IMG/VR virus record: IMGVR_UViG_3300028416_000444
Span: 1-41,371 of that record
Source: a virus
Length of the DNA: 41,371 nucleotides
Strand: one strand, 5' to 3'
The stretch's first letter is position 1, and each line of letters starts with the position of its first letter. The notes under the pieces are model-generated. The model searched no databases, was not told the DNA's origin, and saw only the letters and a program-made list of their open reading frames with translations. Shown piece by piece: positions 16,783 to 25,199 of this stretch. The translations under genes were made by a program, and so were the position numbers.

Positions 16783-17907
16783 ATGAGCGTGTTAAATAAA
16801 AATAACAAGAGTCATCTAAAAGCTAATGCGTTTTTAGATAAAAGTGGTGGGCACGGTATCCAACGTTATGATACTGTTAAGTATAGACAATTTGAAAAAC
16901 TAACTGATAGACAATTAAGTTTCTTTTGGAGACCTGAGGAAGTTGACGTAATGCGTGACTCCAAAGACTTTAAAGACTTAACACCATATGAACAACATAT
17001 CTTTACAAGCAATTTAAAGAGACAGATTGTGCTTGACTCAGTACAAGGACGTTCACCTAACTTAGCTTTATTGCCTTTAGCAACTATACCAGAGATTGAA
17101 ACATGGATTGAAACTTGGGCGTTCAATGAAACTATTCATTCACGTTCATACACACATATCATTAGAAACGTTTATGCAGATCCGTCAAAAGTATTTGATA
17201 GCTTAATGGACGTAAACGAAATTGGATCATGTGGTACAGATATTTCCAAGTACTATGATGACTTAATTGAATATCATAGAATGTATGAATATTTAGGTGC
17301 AGGCGAGCATATAGTCAATGGCAAAAAAGTCATAGTTGACGAGTATGAACTTAAACGTCGTTTATGGTTATGTATTAATTCAGTAAACGTATTAGAAGGT
17401 ATTCGTTTTTATGTTTCTTTTGCTTGCTCTTGGGCATTTGCTGAACTTAAGAAAATGGAAGGCAATGCTAAGATTATTAAACTGATTGCTAGAGACGAAA
17501 ACATTCATTTAGCAAGCTCACAACACTTATTAAAAATGCTACCACAAGACGACAAAGACTTTGTTAAGATTAAAAAAGAGTGCGAACCAGAGGTAGTAGA
17601 AATGTTTAAGTCAGCAGTTGAGCAAGAAGAAGCCTGGGCAAAATACTTGTTCCAAGACGGTTCAATGATTGGACTTAACGAAGAACTACTATGTCAATAC
17701 ATTCAATGGATTGCTAACAAACGTATGTCAACACTAGGTTTAGAGTCACCATATCAAGGTGGTTCAAATCCTTTACCTTGGACACAGAAGTGGATATCAG
17801 GTAGCGAAGTACAGGTAGCACCTCAAGAAACAGAAATCAGTAGTTACACTATTGGTGCAGTTAAACAAGACGTAACAGAAGATACTTTGAAAGGTTTTAG
17901 TTTATAA
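16783..17907 (+). CDS. nrdB: Ribonucleoside-diphosphate reductase beta subunit, class Ia
   Basis: The 374-aa diiron protein supplies the tyrosyl radical to NrdA. Ligands are visible at D85 (VLDSVQGR), E116 and H119 (NETIHSRSY) and in the later LEGIRF and DENIHLAS segments. The radical tyrosine is Y123, in the same E-x-x-H-x-x-x-Y spacing as E. coli Y122. The C terminus (EDTLKGFSL) should be the peptide that docks to NrdA. It overlaps the first desaturase gene by one base (TAATG). Confidence 0.97.
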   Translation: MSVLNKNNKSHLKANAFLDKSGGHGIQRYDTVKYRQFEKLTDRQLSFFWRPEEVDVMRDSKDFKDLTPYEQHIFTSNLKRQIVLDSVQGRSPNLALLPLATIPEIETWIETWAFNETIHSRSYTHIIRNVYADPSKVFDSLMDVNEIGSCGTDISKYYDDLIEYHRMYEYLGAGEHIVNGKKVIVDEYELKRRLWLCINSVNVLEGIRFYVSFACSWAFAELKKMEGNAKIIKLIARDENIHLASSQHLLKMLPQDDKDFVKIKKECEPEVVEMFKSAVEQEEAWAKYLFQDGSMIGLNEELLCQYIQWIANKRMSTLGLESPYQGGSNPLPWTQKWISGSEVQVAPQETEISSYTIGAVKQDVTEDTLKGFSL

Positions 17908-18740
17908 TGCTTAAATGGTTTTATAGAACATTTCCGTTAGACAAGAGAGTAAAAATGCTACAGGCATTTGCTTATATTGGTCTAATAATAGGACTGGTAT
18001 TATACTTTGATTGGGCTTGGCTTGTAGCAGGTCTAGCATACAGTTGGATACTATTTTTAGTTGGTGCTAGCTGTGGACTACACAAATATTCAAGTCATAG
18101 ATCATTTGAACCTAAGAATAGATTCTATAAAATTTTAATGTTATCGTGCAGTACTGTATTAAGTTTAGGTAGTAACGTGTCATGGGCATGTACACACAGA
18201 AAGCATCATAAGTATTCAGACCATGAGGGCGATCCACATTCACCAAATATCAACGGTGGTGGCTTTTGGCGTTCAATACGACTATGGTTCTACTACTTTC
18301 CAACATATCAAATTAATCCAAGAACAGTAAAAGATCTTAGCATTGACAAAGATCATAAGTGGTTCCACAATAACTACTTTAAATTAAATCTTGGAGTATT
18401 TTTAGTATTGTTTTTAATAAGCCCTAAGGTAGCAACATATTTTTATTTCCTACCAATCGTATATGGGTTCCAAGCTATCAGTTATATCACTGTGTTAGCT
18501 CACAACAAGTATCTTTACAAGTGGATAGGTTACACAAACTTTCCTAGTACAGATAGAACATTTAACTCAAAGATAGCATCAGTGTTTGTTCCTGGCGATG
18601 GTAATCATAATAATCATCATACACAGCCTGCCGCGGCCAAGAATAAGTTTACTGCAAAGGATTGGGATCTTGCTTGGTGGTTTATTAAGTTAGCGGGTAA
18701 AGATGTTAAAGATGACTATCAGCAGAAGATACACGCTTAG
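17907..18740 (+). CDS. Membrane fatty acid desaturase (acyl-CoA/acyl-lipid type)
   Basis: The three histidine boxes of membrane diiron desaturases are present: HKYSSH (59-64), HRKHH (97-101) and HNNHH (234-238). Four membrane segments are predicted in the usual pairs. The family inserts a cis double bond into fatty acyl chains at the membrane, which increases fluidity. The gene is coupled to nrdB (TAATG), so it rides in the nrd operon. Its last 35 nt overlap the 3' end of a second desaturase on the opposite strand, a clear paralog with the same box order. Host origin is likely. Confidence 0.93.
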   Translation: MLKWFYRTFPLDKRVKMLQAFAYIGLIIGLVLYFDWAWLVAGLAYSWILFLVGASCGLHKYSSHRSFEPKNRFYKILMLSCSTVLSLGSNVSWACTHRKHHKYSDHEGDPHSPNINGGGFWRSIRLWFYYFPTYQINPRTVKDLSIDKDHKWFHNNYFKLNLGVFLVLFLISPKVATYFYFLPIVYGFQAISYITVLAHNKYLYKWIGYTNFPSTDRTFNSKIASVFVPGDGNHNNHHTQPAAAKNKFTAKDWDLAWWFIKLAGKDVKDDYQQKIHA

Positions 18741-19536
18741 ATAGTAAGTCAGCAATTTCACCACTTAGATCAAACTTGTTATTTCTCTTACCATAGTTTC
18801 TTTCACCTGGGTAAGCATGGTGAGTTTCGTGATATCCTTCTCCAGCAAATAGCCAAGTAAACAATACACTATCCCAACTAAGATCATTTTCATTATGTGG
18901 CTTAGTACCTTTAAACCAACGTTGTAGTGTTTCACTGTGTGCTATAACTGTTACCCAACTCATACCTAGTAGACAATATACTACAGGTAAAGCAAATAAG
19001 TAGACAACCAAGACAGGATCAACCATAAACAGTATTATTGGATAAACAGACCATATTTTCCAATAGTTATTATGATAGAATTTAATTTCTCGATCTTTAA
19101 CTAAATCAATAACAACACGTGGATTAATCTTATCAGTCTCCATCCATAAGAACCATAGTTTAATGTTATGTATCCAGCTATTAGTTAGTGCGAATGGGTC
19201 TTGCTCGGTGTCTGAATGCTTATGATGTGTTCTATGACCTGCCGCAAATTCTATAGGTGTTCCTAGGGTAGTCATTGTACCCAGTAATAATAGTAAATGC
19301 TTTACAAGACGATTACGTGGGTCTAAGGCACGGTGTGATATCCACTTATGCAGGCTTACGCTAACGCCTAAAGTAAACAATATATAACCTAATATAAGCC
19401 CTGCGATTAATAGTGCAAAGTTAAAATTTATAATCAAAGTGGCAATAACGAGCAAATAAATGGTTGCTTGTGCAATGCGAACTCTGTTATAATTAGCAAT
19501 CGATAATTTATTTTTTAGGTCATTGAATAATGTCAT
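18706..19536 (-). CDS. Second membrane fatty acid desaturase, opposite strand
   Basis: This is a paralog of the plus-strand desaturase, with HKWISH (63-68), HRTHH (101-105) and HETHH (236-240) and shared segments such as FHNNY/YHNNY and KINPRVV/QINPRTV. I start it at the ATG at 19536; longer starts would run into the glutaredoxin gene on the other strand. A perfect TATAAATA lies just 5 nt before this ATG and no Shine-Dalgarno is seen, so a leaderless late transcript is predicted. It is one of only two minus-strand genes in the window. The pair may have different regiospecificity, since the sequences have diverged strongly. Confidence 0.92.
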   Translation of the reverse strand: MTLFNDLKNKLSIANYNRVRIAQATIYLLVIATLIINFNFALLIAGLILGYILFTLGVSVSLHKWISHRALDPRNRLVKHLLLLLGTMTTLGTPIEFAAGHRTHHKHSDTEQDPFALTNSWIHNIKLWFLWMETDKINPRVVIDLVKDREIKFYHNNYWKIWSVYPIILFMVDPVLVVYLFALPVVYCLLGMSWVTVIAHSETLQRWFKGTKPHNENDLSWDSVLFTWLFAGEGYHETHHAYPGERNYGKRNNKFDLSGEIADLLSKRVSSADSHL

Positions 19537-19541
19537 AACTA

Positions 19542-19549
19542 TATTTATA
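19542..19549 (-). promoter_or_regulatory. Perfect T4-late box TATAAATA on minus strand
   Basis: Read on the minus strand the sequence is TATAAATATAGTT, near-identical to the T4 late consensus TATAAATACTATT. The desaturase ATG (19536) follows after 5 nt, so the transcript would start at about the start codon. Confidence 0.6.
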
Positions 19550-19577
19550 GATTTAAAAACTACAAGGGAAAAATTAT

Positions 19578-19820
19578 ATGCTAAAAATATACTCCAAAAC
19601 AAGCTGTCCGCATTGTGATAGTGCTAAACAATTTCTTGAATCAAAAGACATTGAATTTGAAGTTATTAACATAGAAAAGGATAGCGAAGCAAAAGAATTC
19701 TTAGTGGGAGAAGGACATCGATCAGTACCACAAATATATAAGGATGATGAGCTATTTGTTGAAGGTGGATATAGTGCATTAATTAAATTAACAGAGGATG
19801 AAATAAAGGCAAAATTATGA
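19578..19820 (+). CDS. nrdC: Glutaredoxin
   Basis: The 80-aa protein has the dithiol active site CPHC (10-13), the cis-proline segment SVPQIY and the GGYSAL motif of glutaredoxins. It should keep the NrdA C-terminal cysteines reduced with electrons from glutathione. AAGGGA precedes the ATG. In related phages a glutaredoxin/thioredoxin gene usually lies near nrdAB; here two desaturase genes stand between. It overlaps the next gene by 4 nt. Confidence 0.93.
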   Translation: MLKIYSKTSCPHCDSAKQFLESKDIEFEVINIEKDSEAKEFLVGEGHRSVPQIYKDDELFVEGGYSALIKLTEDEIKAKL

Positions 19821-20119
19821 AATTAGACAACAACGAAATTTATACATTTAAATTAGTAACAGGTGAAGAAGTTGTAGCACAGACAGTTGAGATTGATGAT
19901 GACCATTACATGGTTAACAAGCCTTGTACAGTATTACCAAATCAAGAAGGTAAAATGCAAATGGTTCCTAGTGCATACACTATGGAATTGGAGAAAGATG
20001 TACGGATAAATACTAGTGCAATAGCAATGATTCTAGAATCAAATGAATCTGTTAAGGCGGCTTATAAAAAAGCAACAACAGGTATTGATGTACCTGAAAA
20101 GAAAATCATACACGGATAA
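19817..20119 (+). CDS. Sm/LSm-like small protein (100 aa)
   Basis: The N-terminal 75 residues have the run of an Sm-type beta barrel: FKLVTGEEVVAQ, then HYMVNKPCTVL, then a third strand pair and NTSAIAMIL. The GEEVVAQ turn and the conserved KP are typical of LSm-like proteins found in several phages. A short helical tail (YKKATTGID) follows. If correct it could bind RNA, like Hfq, but no RNA-binding residues can be confirmed by eye. It overlaps the glutaredoxin gene (ATGA). Confidence 0.5.
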   Translation: MKLDNNEIYTFKLVTGEEVVAQTVEIDDDHYMVNKPCTVLPNQEGKMQMVPSAYTMELEKDVRINTSAIAMILESNESVKAAYKKATTGIDVPEKKIIHG

Positions 20120-20124
20120 TTTAA

Positions 20125-20412
20125 ATGCCAGCAGTAGTAAGAAGAGGTGACGCAAATTCAGCAGGAGGGATAGCCACACAAGGTGCGGCCACTGTATTTG
20201 TAAATGGAAGAGGCGTAGTGCCTCCGGGTAGTCCTGTAACTCCGCACCCTTGCTGTGGATCAAAAGGATGCGACGCACATTGCTCAGCAGTAACTACTGG
20301 CGGCTCAGCTACTGTATTTGCAGAAGGCAAGCCAATAATTTTAGTTGGTGATAATGATACGTGTGGACACGCAAGAGCTCAAGGCTCTCCAAACGTTTTT
20401 ATAGGATCATAA
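20125..20412 (+). CDS. PAAR-domain spike tip protein
   Basis: The 95-aa protein starts MPAVVRRGD and has the two PAAR-like repeats with TVFVNGRGVVPPGSPVTPH and TVFAEGKPIILVGD. Cysteines and histidines (PHPCCGSKGCDAHC, CGHA) can bind the single metal ion that sharpens the tip. PAAR proteins cap the central spike of contractile tails (T4 gp5.4) and pierce the outer membrane. The following gene begins 1 nt after the stop, so the two are probably made together for the same baseplate. Confidence 0.93.
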   Translation: MPAVVRRGDANSAGGIATQGAATVFVNGRGVVPPGSPVTPHPCCGSKGCDAHCSAVTTGGSATVFAEGKPIILVGDNDTCGHARAQGSPNVFIGS

Positions 20413-20413
20413 C

Positions 20414-22387
20414 GTGGCAGGAATACTAACTCCAATGCAAATGAATGCAGGAGCCGGGCTACTTCAAAATAGTGGCATAGGCATTGCTCCAGCACTGGCA
20501 ACAAATATTACAGCATATACCAGTATTACTGCGATAGATACAATTACCTATTGTCATGATAATTCAAGTAAAGTTACTGGGTCAACTCTAACTAATTTAC
20601 AAAGTTTAGGTAATGGAGTATTCCCTGGATTAACAAACATTGTACTGCCAGCAGATCATGCAACAGTGGGTGCAGGTGCATTAACTACAAAAATAACAGC
20701 ACACGCAAATGATTTGATTGGAGCAGACATTGGTGTGTTTGCACAACACTTTAGTCTAGCTAGTGCATTTACAACTAGCAGTAATGAATTTATTAGCAGT
20801 GCAATCAACGCCGATTCAAGTTTAGATATTAATACAGATGTTAACAATTTATTAACAGGCGCAATCACAGATACCACAGTTGCACTACCATCATTTGCAA
20901 GCGACTTATTAAACTCAGGTAACTTACTAAATTATAATGACCTACGTAACTTAGGAAATCCATTATCATTTATTAAACTATACTGGCAACAAGCAGGCGG
21001 GTTACCTATCATTGATGACTATCTTTCAGCTGAAGGTATTAATACTGCGGGACTAATTAATGCAGTAAGTTTAAGTGACCCGAGTGCTATTATTAACTCG
21101 CAAGTAAGTGACCTTGGTACTGAAGGATTAGTTAATTATGAGGACGGTGTTAATCCTAGTGCTGACTCTGGTAAAGCTAGTAAAAAAGGACTTGGTCAGG
21201 CAGTATGGGATACCTTAGGAAAAATTAAAGATACTGATCTTGCAAGCATACAAAATGTTTTAGGTAGTAGCATTTCTAATTTAGAAACTGCACAAGACTT
21301 GTTAGATCCAAAAAAAGTATTTCCAACTGCATATCAAAGTTTAAAATCATTTGACACAAATGGTACTATAACTTTAATTTATATTAATCAAACATTAAAT
21401 GGACAGCTCGCAGGGCTAGGTCAAAGTTTATATTCAGCAGTGCCAGAATATATAGCAGATAGTAATCAGGCACTGGCAAGAAGTTTGCAACAAATTAAAG
21501 ATATATTTAATATCACAAGTCAACAGTTGAGCCAAGTAGCAGAAAAATTAGAAACTACTAAAGGGCTTGGCACAATCATTGCACTTGACAAGCCGGTACC
21601 TGATGCAACTATCAACTATTTTAAAAATATATATGGTACAGGATCAGGAACTAACGGACAATTTTTAGTAACAGATGTTATTGGAACAGTAGCAGGTTAT
21701 ACTCATACTACAGAATTATCACAACTAGCAGAAACAGTGGGTAATCTAGATGACGAAAGTGAACTAGACAATCTAGCTAACTTATATGAAACAATGAAAA
21801 ACTTGTTTGACGATGCCGCAACATATTATACAATAGTCGAAGTTTCACCTCCAACAGTTCCGCCAACATACACAGAAACTTGGTATATTCCAGCAGGTCG
21901 ATATGGTTTGAGTTCAGCAAGTTACGCCTCAAGAAATCTTGCAGTTGATGATGTAATTACAGCCATTGACATAGAACTTGCTAGTTTAGCTTCAACATAT
22001 CCTACACAAGCTACAGCAACAACAGCTAACATTACAAACTCATCAGCACAAATCAAACGTGAACTAGAGAATATGCCTAAGGCAGGTATTGTTACAGCAG
22101 ATACACAGACCGGAATAAAAACCGCTGTGATGGGACTAGTAACTAATTTACATCAGTATGGAGCAGACGAAAGTTTGGGTGGCACAGGATGGATATTAGA
22201 AAACGTAGCCAGCAGTGACTTTTATGGTGAAAGTTTAGTTGCGGCTCTTAGAGAAGGGCGTAACATAAGAAGATTGAATGATGCTAGTATTGGTAATAGT
22301 TTATTCATTGACTCTCAAACAAGAACCAGCCAGCAAGCATCATTTTTAGATTCAACATACTCAGTTGATGAAGCAAAAGACTTATGA
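20414..22387 (+). CDS. Large probable baseplate/tail protein (657 aa)
   Basis: The start is a GTG one base after the PAAR stop. The N terminus (MAGILTPMQMNAGAGLLQNSG) is Gly/Ala/Asn-rich and without a signal peptide. The protein is long, Thr/Ser/Asn-rich and low in cysteine, with helical stretches around 400-480. I recognise no named domain. Its coupling to the PAAR gene and the size suggest a tail or baseplate component, possibly a carrier of the spike. It overlaps the next gene by 4 nt (ATGA). Confidence 0.7.
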   Translation: MAGILTPMQMNAGAGLLQNSGIGIAPALATNITAYTSITAIDTITYCHDNSSKVTGSTLTNLQSLGNGVFPGLTNIVLPADHATVGAGALTTKITAHANDLIGADIGVFAQHFSLASAFTTSSNEFISSAINADSSLDINTDVNNLLTGAITDTTVALPSFASDLLNSGNLLNYNDLRNLGNPLSFIKLYWQQAGGLPIIDDYLSAEGINTAGLINAVSLSDPSAIINSQVSDLGTEGLVNYEDGVNPSADSGKASKKGLGQAVWDTLGKIKDTDLASIQNVLGSSISNLETAQDLLDPKKVFPTAYQSLKSFDTNGTITLIYINQTLNGQLAGLGQSLYSAVPEYIADSNQALARSLQQIKDIFNITSQQLSQVAEKLETTKGLGTIIALDKPVPDATINYFKNIYGTGSGTNGQFLVTDVIGTVAGYTHTTELSQLAETVGNLDDESELDNLANLYETMKNLFDDAATYYTIVEVSPPTVPPTYTETWYIPAGRYGLSSASYASRNLAVDDVITAIDIELASLASTYPTQATATTANITNSSAQIKRELENMPKAGIVTADTQTGIKTAVMGLVTNLHQYGADESLGGTGWILENVASSDFYGESLVAALREGRNIRRLNDASIGNSLFIDSQTRTSQQASFLDSTYSVDEAKDL

Positions 22388-22812
22388 GAATTGAGTTATA
22401 TTTAAAAATATCTAAAGGTTGCAAACCTGATATTTTAATAGAATTCAATGGCCAACCTATCAATGTTAAAATAGATAAGATAAAGAATAAATTTGGGCAT
22501 TACCCTGTAGTGTTTGATGTAGATCCTCTTGAACAAAATATGATCAAAGTATCAATAACCGGTCTTGGTAAGGATTCACTTAGTGATAATCAGGTAAATG
22601 TATTTGACGCAATAATTGATGGAATCAATTTTGGAATCGTACACGTTATGAATTCCTGGGCATATCCTGAAGGACTAGCACCGCAGAAAGGAGCAACTGA
22701 GTTAGACCGTGACGGCTATATAGAAATACCTTTTGATTTACCGGTAGCTCTATATTGGGGGAAAGTACATACAGAATTTAAATTTGAGGATTTTCCTGAA
22801 TGGATAAGCTAA
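22384..22812 (+). CDS. Unknown beta-rich protein (142 aa)
   Basis: The sequence alternates short hydrophobic strands (IELYLKISKG, KVSITGLG, FGIVHVMNSW), which suggests a beta sandwich. PEGLAPQKGATELDRDGYIEIPF is a distinctive loop region. No catalytic motif is seen. It is coupled on both sides: 4-nt overlap with the large tail protein and 13-nt overlap with the oxygenase-like gene. It could be a partner or substrate of that oxygenase, which is inference. Confidence 0.65.
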   Translation: MRIELYLKISKGCKPDILIEFNGQPINVKIDKIKNKFGHYPVVFDVDPLEQNMIKVSITGLGKDSLSDNQVNVFDAIIDGINFGIVHVMNSWAYPEGLAPQKGATELDRDGYIEIPFDLPVALYWGKVHTEFKFEDFPEWIS

Positions 22813-23540
22813 CAAAAGAATGGTTTGAATTAGACTTTCCCGGTGGACCTACATCAGTAGAAGTAGCTGATGATCCGTTTGATACTGATGTACCTATTGT
22901 TGAAATAGAATCTGACATTGATGTTGAGTTTATTACTAAAATATGTAGAATTAAACACGAAACAAATAGAACAGATTATAAAGATCAAATGCCTCCATAT
23001 CAAACAGTGCCAAGGACTCGCAACCTTTATATTTCACTTTTATGGAATTATAGTACCCGACCAATAAGGTACATAGATCTTCGTAATAGAAGAGATGCTG
23101 AACCGCCACCATTGACACAACCTGATGAAGGTTCATTAAAAATAAAAGAACATCTTAAGTCAAAAGGGCTTAATATTGATATATGTTGTCAAATGAATCT
23201 TCAGAGTCGAGGATATTTTAGACCGCATAGAGATATGAATGGACTAAAAAATTTAATGTATGTTTGGATACCTTTAACATATCCTATAGGATCCTCACTA
23301 AAATTTTACCCTCATGGTGAATATAAACCTAAGCTCGGTAACTACTATCTGTTTAATCAGCACACATATACTCATGCTATTCAGAATATGCACTCAGACG
23401 AATGCAGATATGCACTAGTTGGACACTTAAATCCAGAATTAACAGATACTCCAGAGTTTAGACAACTTGTTCGTGACAATATTAATAAGCAATATAATGA
23501 ACAAACAAATCACGGTTGGACACATAAAGTTAATAGTTGA
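22800..23540 (+). CDS. 2-oxoglutarate/Fe(II)-dependent oxygenase-like protein
   Basis: The iron-binding facial triad is visible as H143-R-D145 (YFRPHRDMN) and H192 (YTHAIQN), and R203 (CRYALVGHL) lies at the place of the 2-oxoglutarate-binding arginine. The jelly-roll strands around them and the HRD...H...R order are most like aspartyl/asparaginyl beta-hydroxylases. It could hydroxylate a phage tail protein or a host protein. The first 40 residues are acidic and without a clear fold. The last gene of the PAAR-tail run, it ends at the sigma70-like promoter at 23537. Confidence 0.78.
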   Translation: MDKLTKEWFELDFPGGPTSVEVADDPFDTDVPIVEIESDIDVEFITKICRIKHETNRTDYKDQMPPYQTVPRTRNLYISLLWNYSTRPIRYIDLRNRRDAEPPPLTQPDEGSLKIKEHLKSKGLNIDICCQMNLQSRGYFRPHRDMNGLKNLMYVWIPLTYPIGSSLKFYPHGEYKPKLGNYYLFNQHTYTHAIQNMHSDECRYALVGHLNPELTDTPEFRQLVRDNINKQYNEQTNHGWTHKVNS

Positions 23541-23565
23541 CCAAAAAATTAAAAGACGTTATAAT
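23537..23565 (+). promoter_or_regulatory. Sigma70-like promoter TTGACC-N17-TATAAT
   Basis: TTGACC (23537-23542) and TATAAT (23560-23565) are 17 nt apart. The -35 overlaps the stop of the oxygenase-like gene. The same -35/spacing/-10 combination, including the following A-rich stretch, recurs at 24295. It drives the endolysin gene. Confidence 0.78.
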
Positions 23566-23614
23566 AGTTACACTTTAAAGCAGTAAATAGTTGAACGGAA
23601 AAGGAGAATAGTTG

Positions 23615-24235
23615 ATGAAATTATCAAGGAAGGTACTATACGCAATACTAGTAGTGTTAATAGCAGGTACATATTTGCATTTAACGCAACAGGCTGAACA
23701 AGAGAAAGTGGTTACCACAGAAGATATTGTGATAAGCATTGAGCAACAAAAAGCAGAGCTTAAATTAAAACAAGAATTAATAGCTCAGTTAGAACGTGAA
23801 GACGAGTGGATGAAAGAGATTAGTTGTCTTGCACGTAACGTATACTATGAAGCACGAGGCGAAAGTCTACAAGGACAAAAAGCAGTAGCCCTGGTTACTC
23901 TAAACAGAGTTGAAAATCCAATGTTTCCTAATACTATATGCGGTGTTGTAAACGAACGCAAAGTAGTTAAAGGAAGAACTAAATGTCAATTCTCCTGGAG
24001 ATGTGAAAGTCATACTAATCCTAAAAAAGCAGTAAGACAAAGTCATGAAAGTTATCAAGCGGCCTTAACTGCTATACTTGATTATGAAAGTCTTACAACT
24101 ACTCTAGTTACAAAAGATACATTATTTTTTCACGCCAAACATGTTAGACCGTTTTGGAGGAAAGTCAAACAACGTCTAGCACAGATAGACAATCATATAT
24201 TCTACGAACAACGACCAGGGGATAAACGTAGATAA
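23615..24235 (+). CDS. Cell wall hydrolase, SleB/Hydrolase_2 family (endolysin)
   Basis: Residues 5-22 are a membrane or signal-anchor segment (VLYAILVVLIAGTYL), followed by a charged helical linker to about 65. The catalytic domain then shows CLARNVYYEARGES (71-84, with E79 the expected catalytic acid), VALVTLNRVE, FPNTICGVV and CQFSWRC, all typical of SleB-type peptidoglycan hydrolases. The N-terminal anchor suggests a SAR-type or membrane-tethered endolysin released late. I choose the ATG at 23615 because AAGGAG lies 8 nt upstream; a TTG one codon earlier is unlikely. An intrinsic terminator follows. Confidence 0.92.
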   Translation: MKLSRKVLYAILVVLIAGTYLHLTQQAEQEKVVTTEDIVISIEQQKAELKLKQELIAQLEREDEWMKEISCLARNVYYEARGESLQGQKAVALVTLNRVENPMFPNTICGVVNERKVVKGRTKCQFSWRCESHTNPKKAVRQSHESYQAALTAILDYESLTTTLVTKDTLFFHAKHVRPFWRKVKQRLAQIDNHIFYEQRPGDKRR

Positions 24236-24258
24236 GTGTTGTAAAAAAACAACAAATT

Positions 24259-24284
24259 AAAGGACATTTATTGTCCTTTTTTTG
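24259..24284 (+). terminator. Rho-independent terminator
   Basis: AAAGGACA pairs perfectly with TGTCCTTT (8 bp) around a five-base loop, followed by a T tract. It ends the endolysin unit. Confidence 0.92.
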
Positions 24285-24294
24285 TCTAAAATGG

Positions 24295-24323
24295 TTGACC
24301 AGAAAATCCAAAACCGCTATAAT
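24295..24323 (+). promoter_or_regulatory. Sigma70-like promoter TTGACC-N17-TATAAT
   Basis: TTGACC (24295-24300) and TATAAT (24318-24323) with 17-nt spacing, 12 nt after the terminator. It should drive the gene run from 24370 onward, which has no other clear promoter until the late-type box at 32311. Confidence 0.82.
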
Positions 24324-24369
24324 GTATTTGTAAGTTAGAAAAACGGTTAATTATTTAGGGGTAGATAAT

Positions 24370-24834
24370 ATGACATATACAACAGAAAATCCAACACTAG
24401 AGTTACTACAAGAAAAATACAACTCTACTGCACCAAGATTAAACTATAAAGGCGAACCAATTAGAGGCGGTATGACTGAAGGTCAATGGAACCGTGATGG
24501 TGTTGCTGTGTTAGGTGGAGAAACAAGCTACGGTTCAGCTGGTGTTACAAAACATGCTTGGAAACTTGGTAAACAAGGTGAAGTTCGTTGGGCTGAATCA
24601 GATAACATTCCTCCAACAGACATCTTAGAAATGGCTGTGGTAGACGGTACAATTACTTGGGAAATGTTTGAACGTACACAAAAACAAAACTCAATTGAAA
24701 CTCAAGAGTTTCTTGGACGTTATCAAGCTATGCGTGAGAAACATGGTTACTCAGAAGAAGAGCAAATGGAAATGCGTGCTGAGTTTGGTGATGAAGAAGT
24801 TGTTGATGTTTTCACTGGCAAGGTGATATCATAA
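24370..24834 (+). CDS. Unknown protein (154 aa), first gene of a long early-type run
   Basis: The start is ATG 24370 after AGGGG. The N-terminal half is Gly/Asn-rich (RGGMTEGQWNRDG, GGETSYGSAG), and the C-terminal half is helical and acidic (SEEEQMEMRAEFGDEE). No known domain. It follows the strongest host-type promoter in the window, so it is probably expressed early and in quantity. A one-base overlap (TAATG) links it to the membrane protein gene. Confidence 0.65.
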   Translation: MTYTTENPTLELLQEKYNSTAPRLNYKGEPIRGGMTEGQWNRDGVAVLGGETSYGSAGVTKHAWKLGKQGEVRWAESDNIPPTDILEMAVVDGTITWEMFERTQKQNSIETQEFLGRYQAMREKHGYSEEEQMEMRAEFGDEEVVDVFTGKVIS

Positions 24835-25199
24835 TGGATTGGTGGATACTGGTTCCAATAGGAATAGCTTTGTTAGGTATTATGTTACACGGAGTATTCA
24901 TGGCTATAGCTATTTTCCTTGTTGGTTATGCTGGTGGTGCTTTCTTTTGGGATCATAGTGTAGGAATGGTCTTAGGAATTATTTTACTCGCTTATTCGCT
25001 AGTTAATAATGCTGGTGACAGCTATAAGAGTTCAACAATTACTAAAGATACTCCTGTTAATAAAAACAATGGCAGTTCAACGACACAAGCTGGTATGACA
25101 CCTCCTCCAGTAAGGTTACCTGAATCGCCTACTCGACCAAAGACACATTTAACGGGTGCTAAAACTGAAAAACCTTGGATTGACGAGTGGAACTCATAA
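24834..25199 (+). CDS. Small membrane protein with proline-rich tail (121 aa)
   Basis: Two to three hydrophobic segments fill residues 3-58 (WILVPIGIALLGIMLHGVF, AIAIFLVGYAGGAFF, MVLGIILLAYSLV). The remaining 60 residues are polar and proline/threonine-rich (MTPPPVRLPESPTRPKTHL) and probably cytoplasmic. Function unknown; a role in altering the host membrane early in infection is possible. Both ends overlap neighbours by one base. Confidence 0.7.
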   Translation: MDWWILVPIGIALLGIMLHGVFMAIAIFLVGYAGGAFFWDHSVGMVLGIILLAYSLVNNAGDSYKSSTITKDTPVNKNNGSSTTQAGMTPPPVRLPESPTRPKTHLTGAKTEKPWIDEWNS

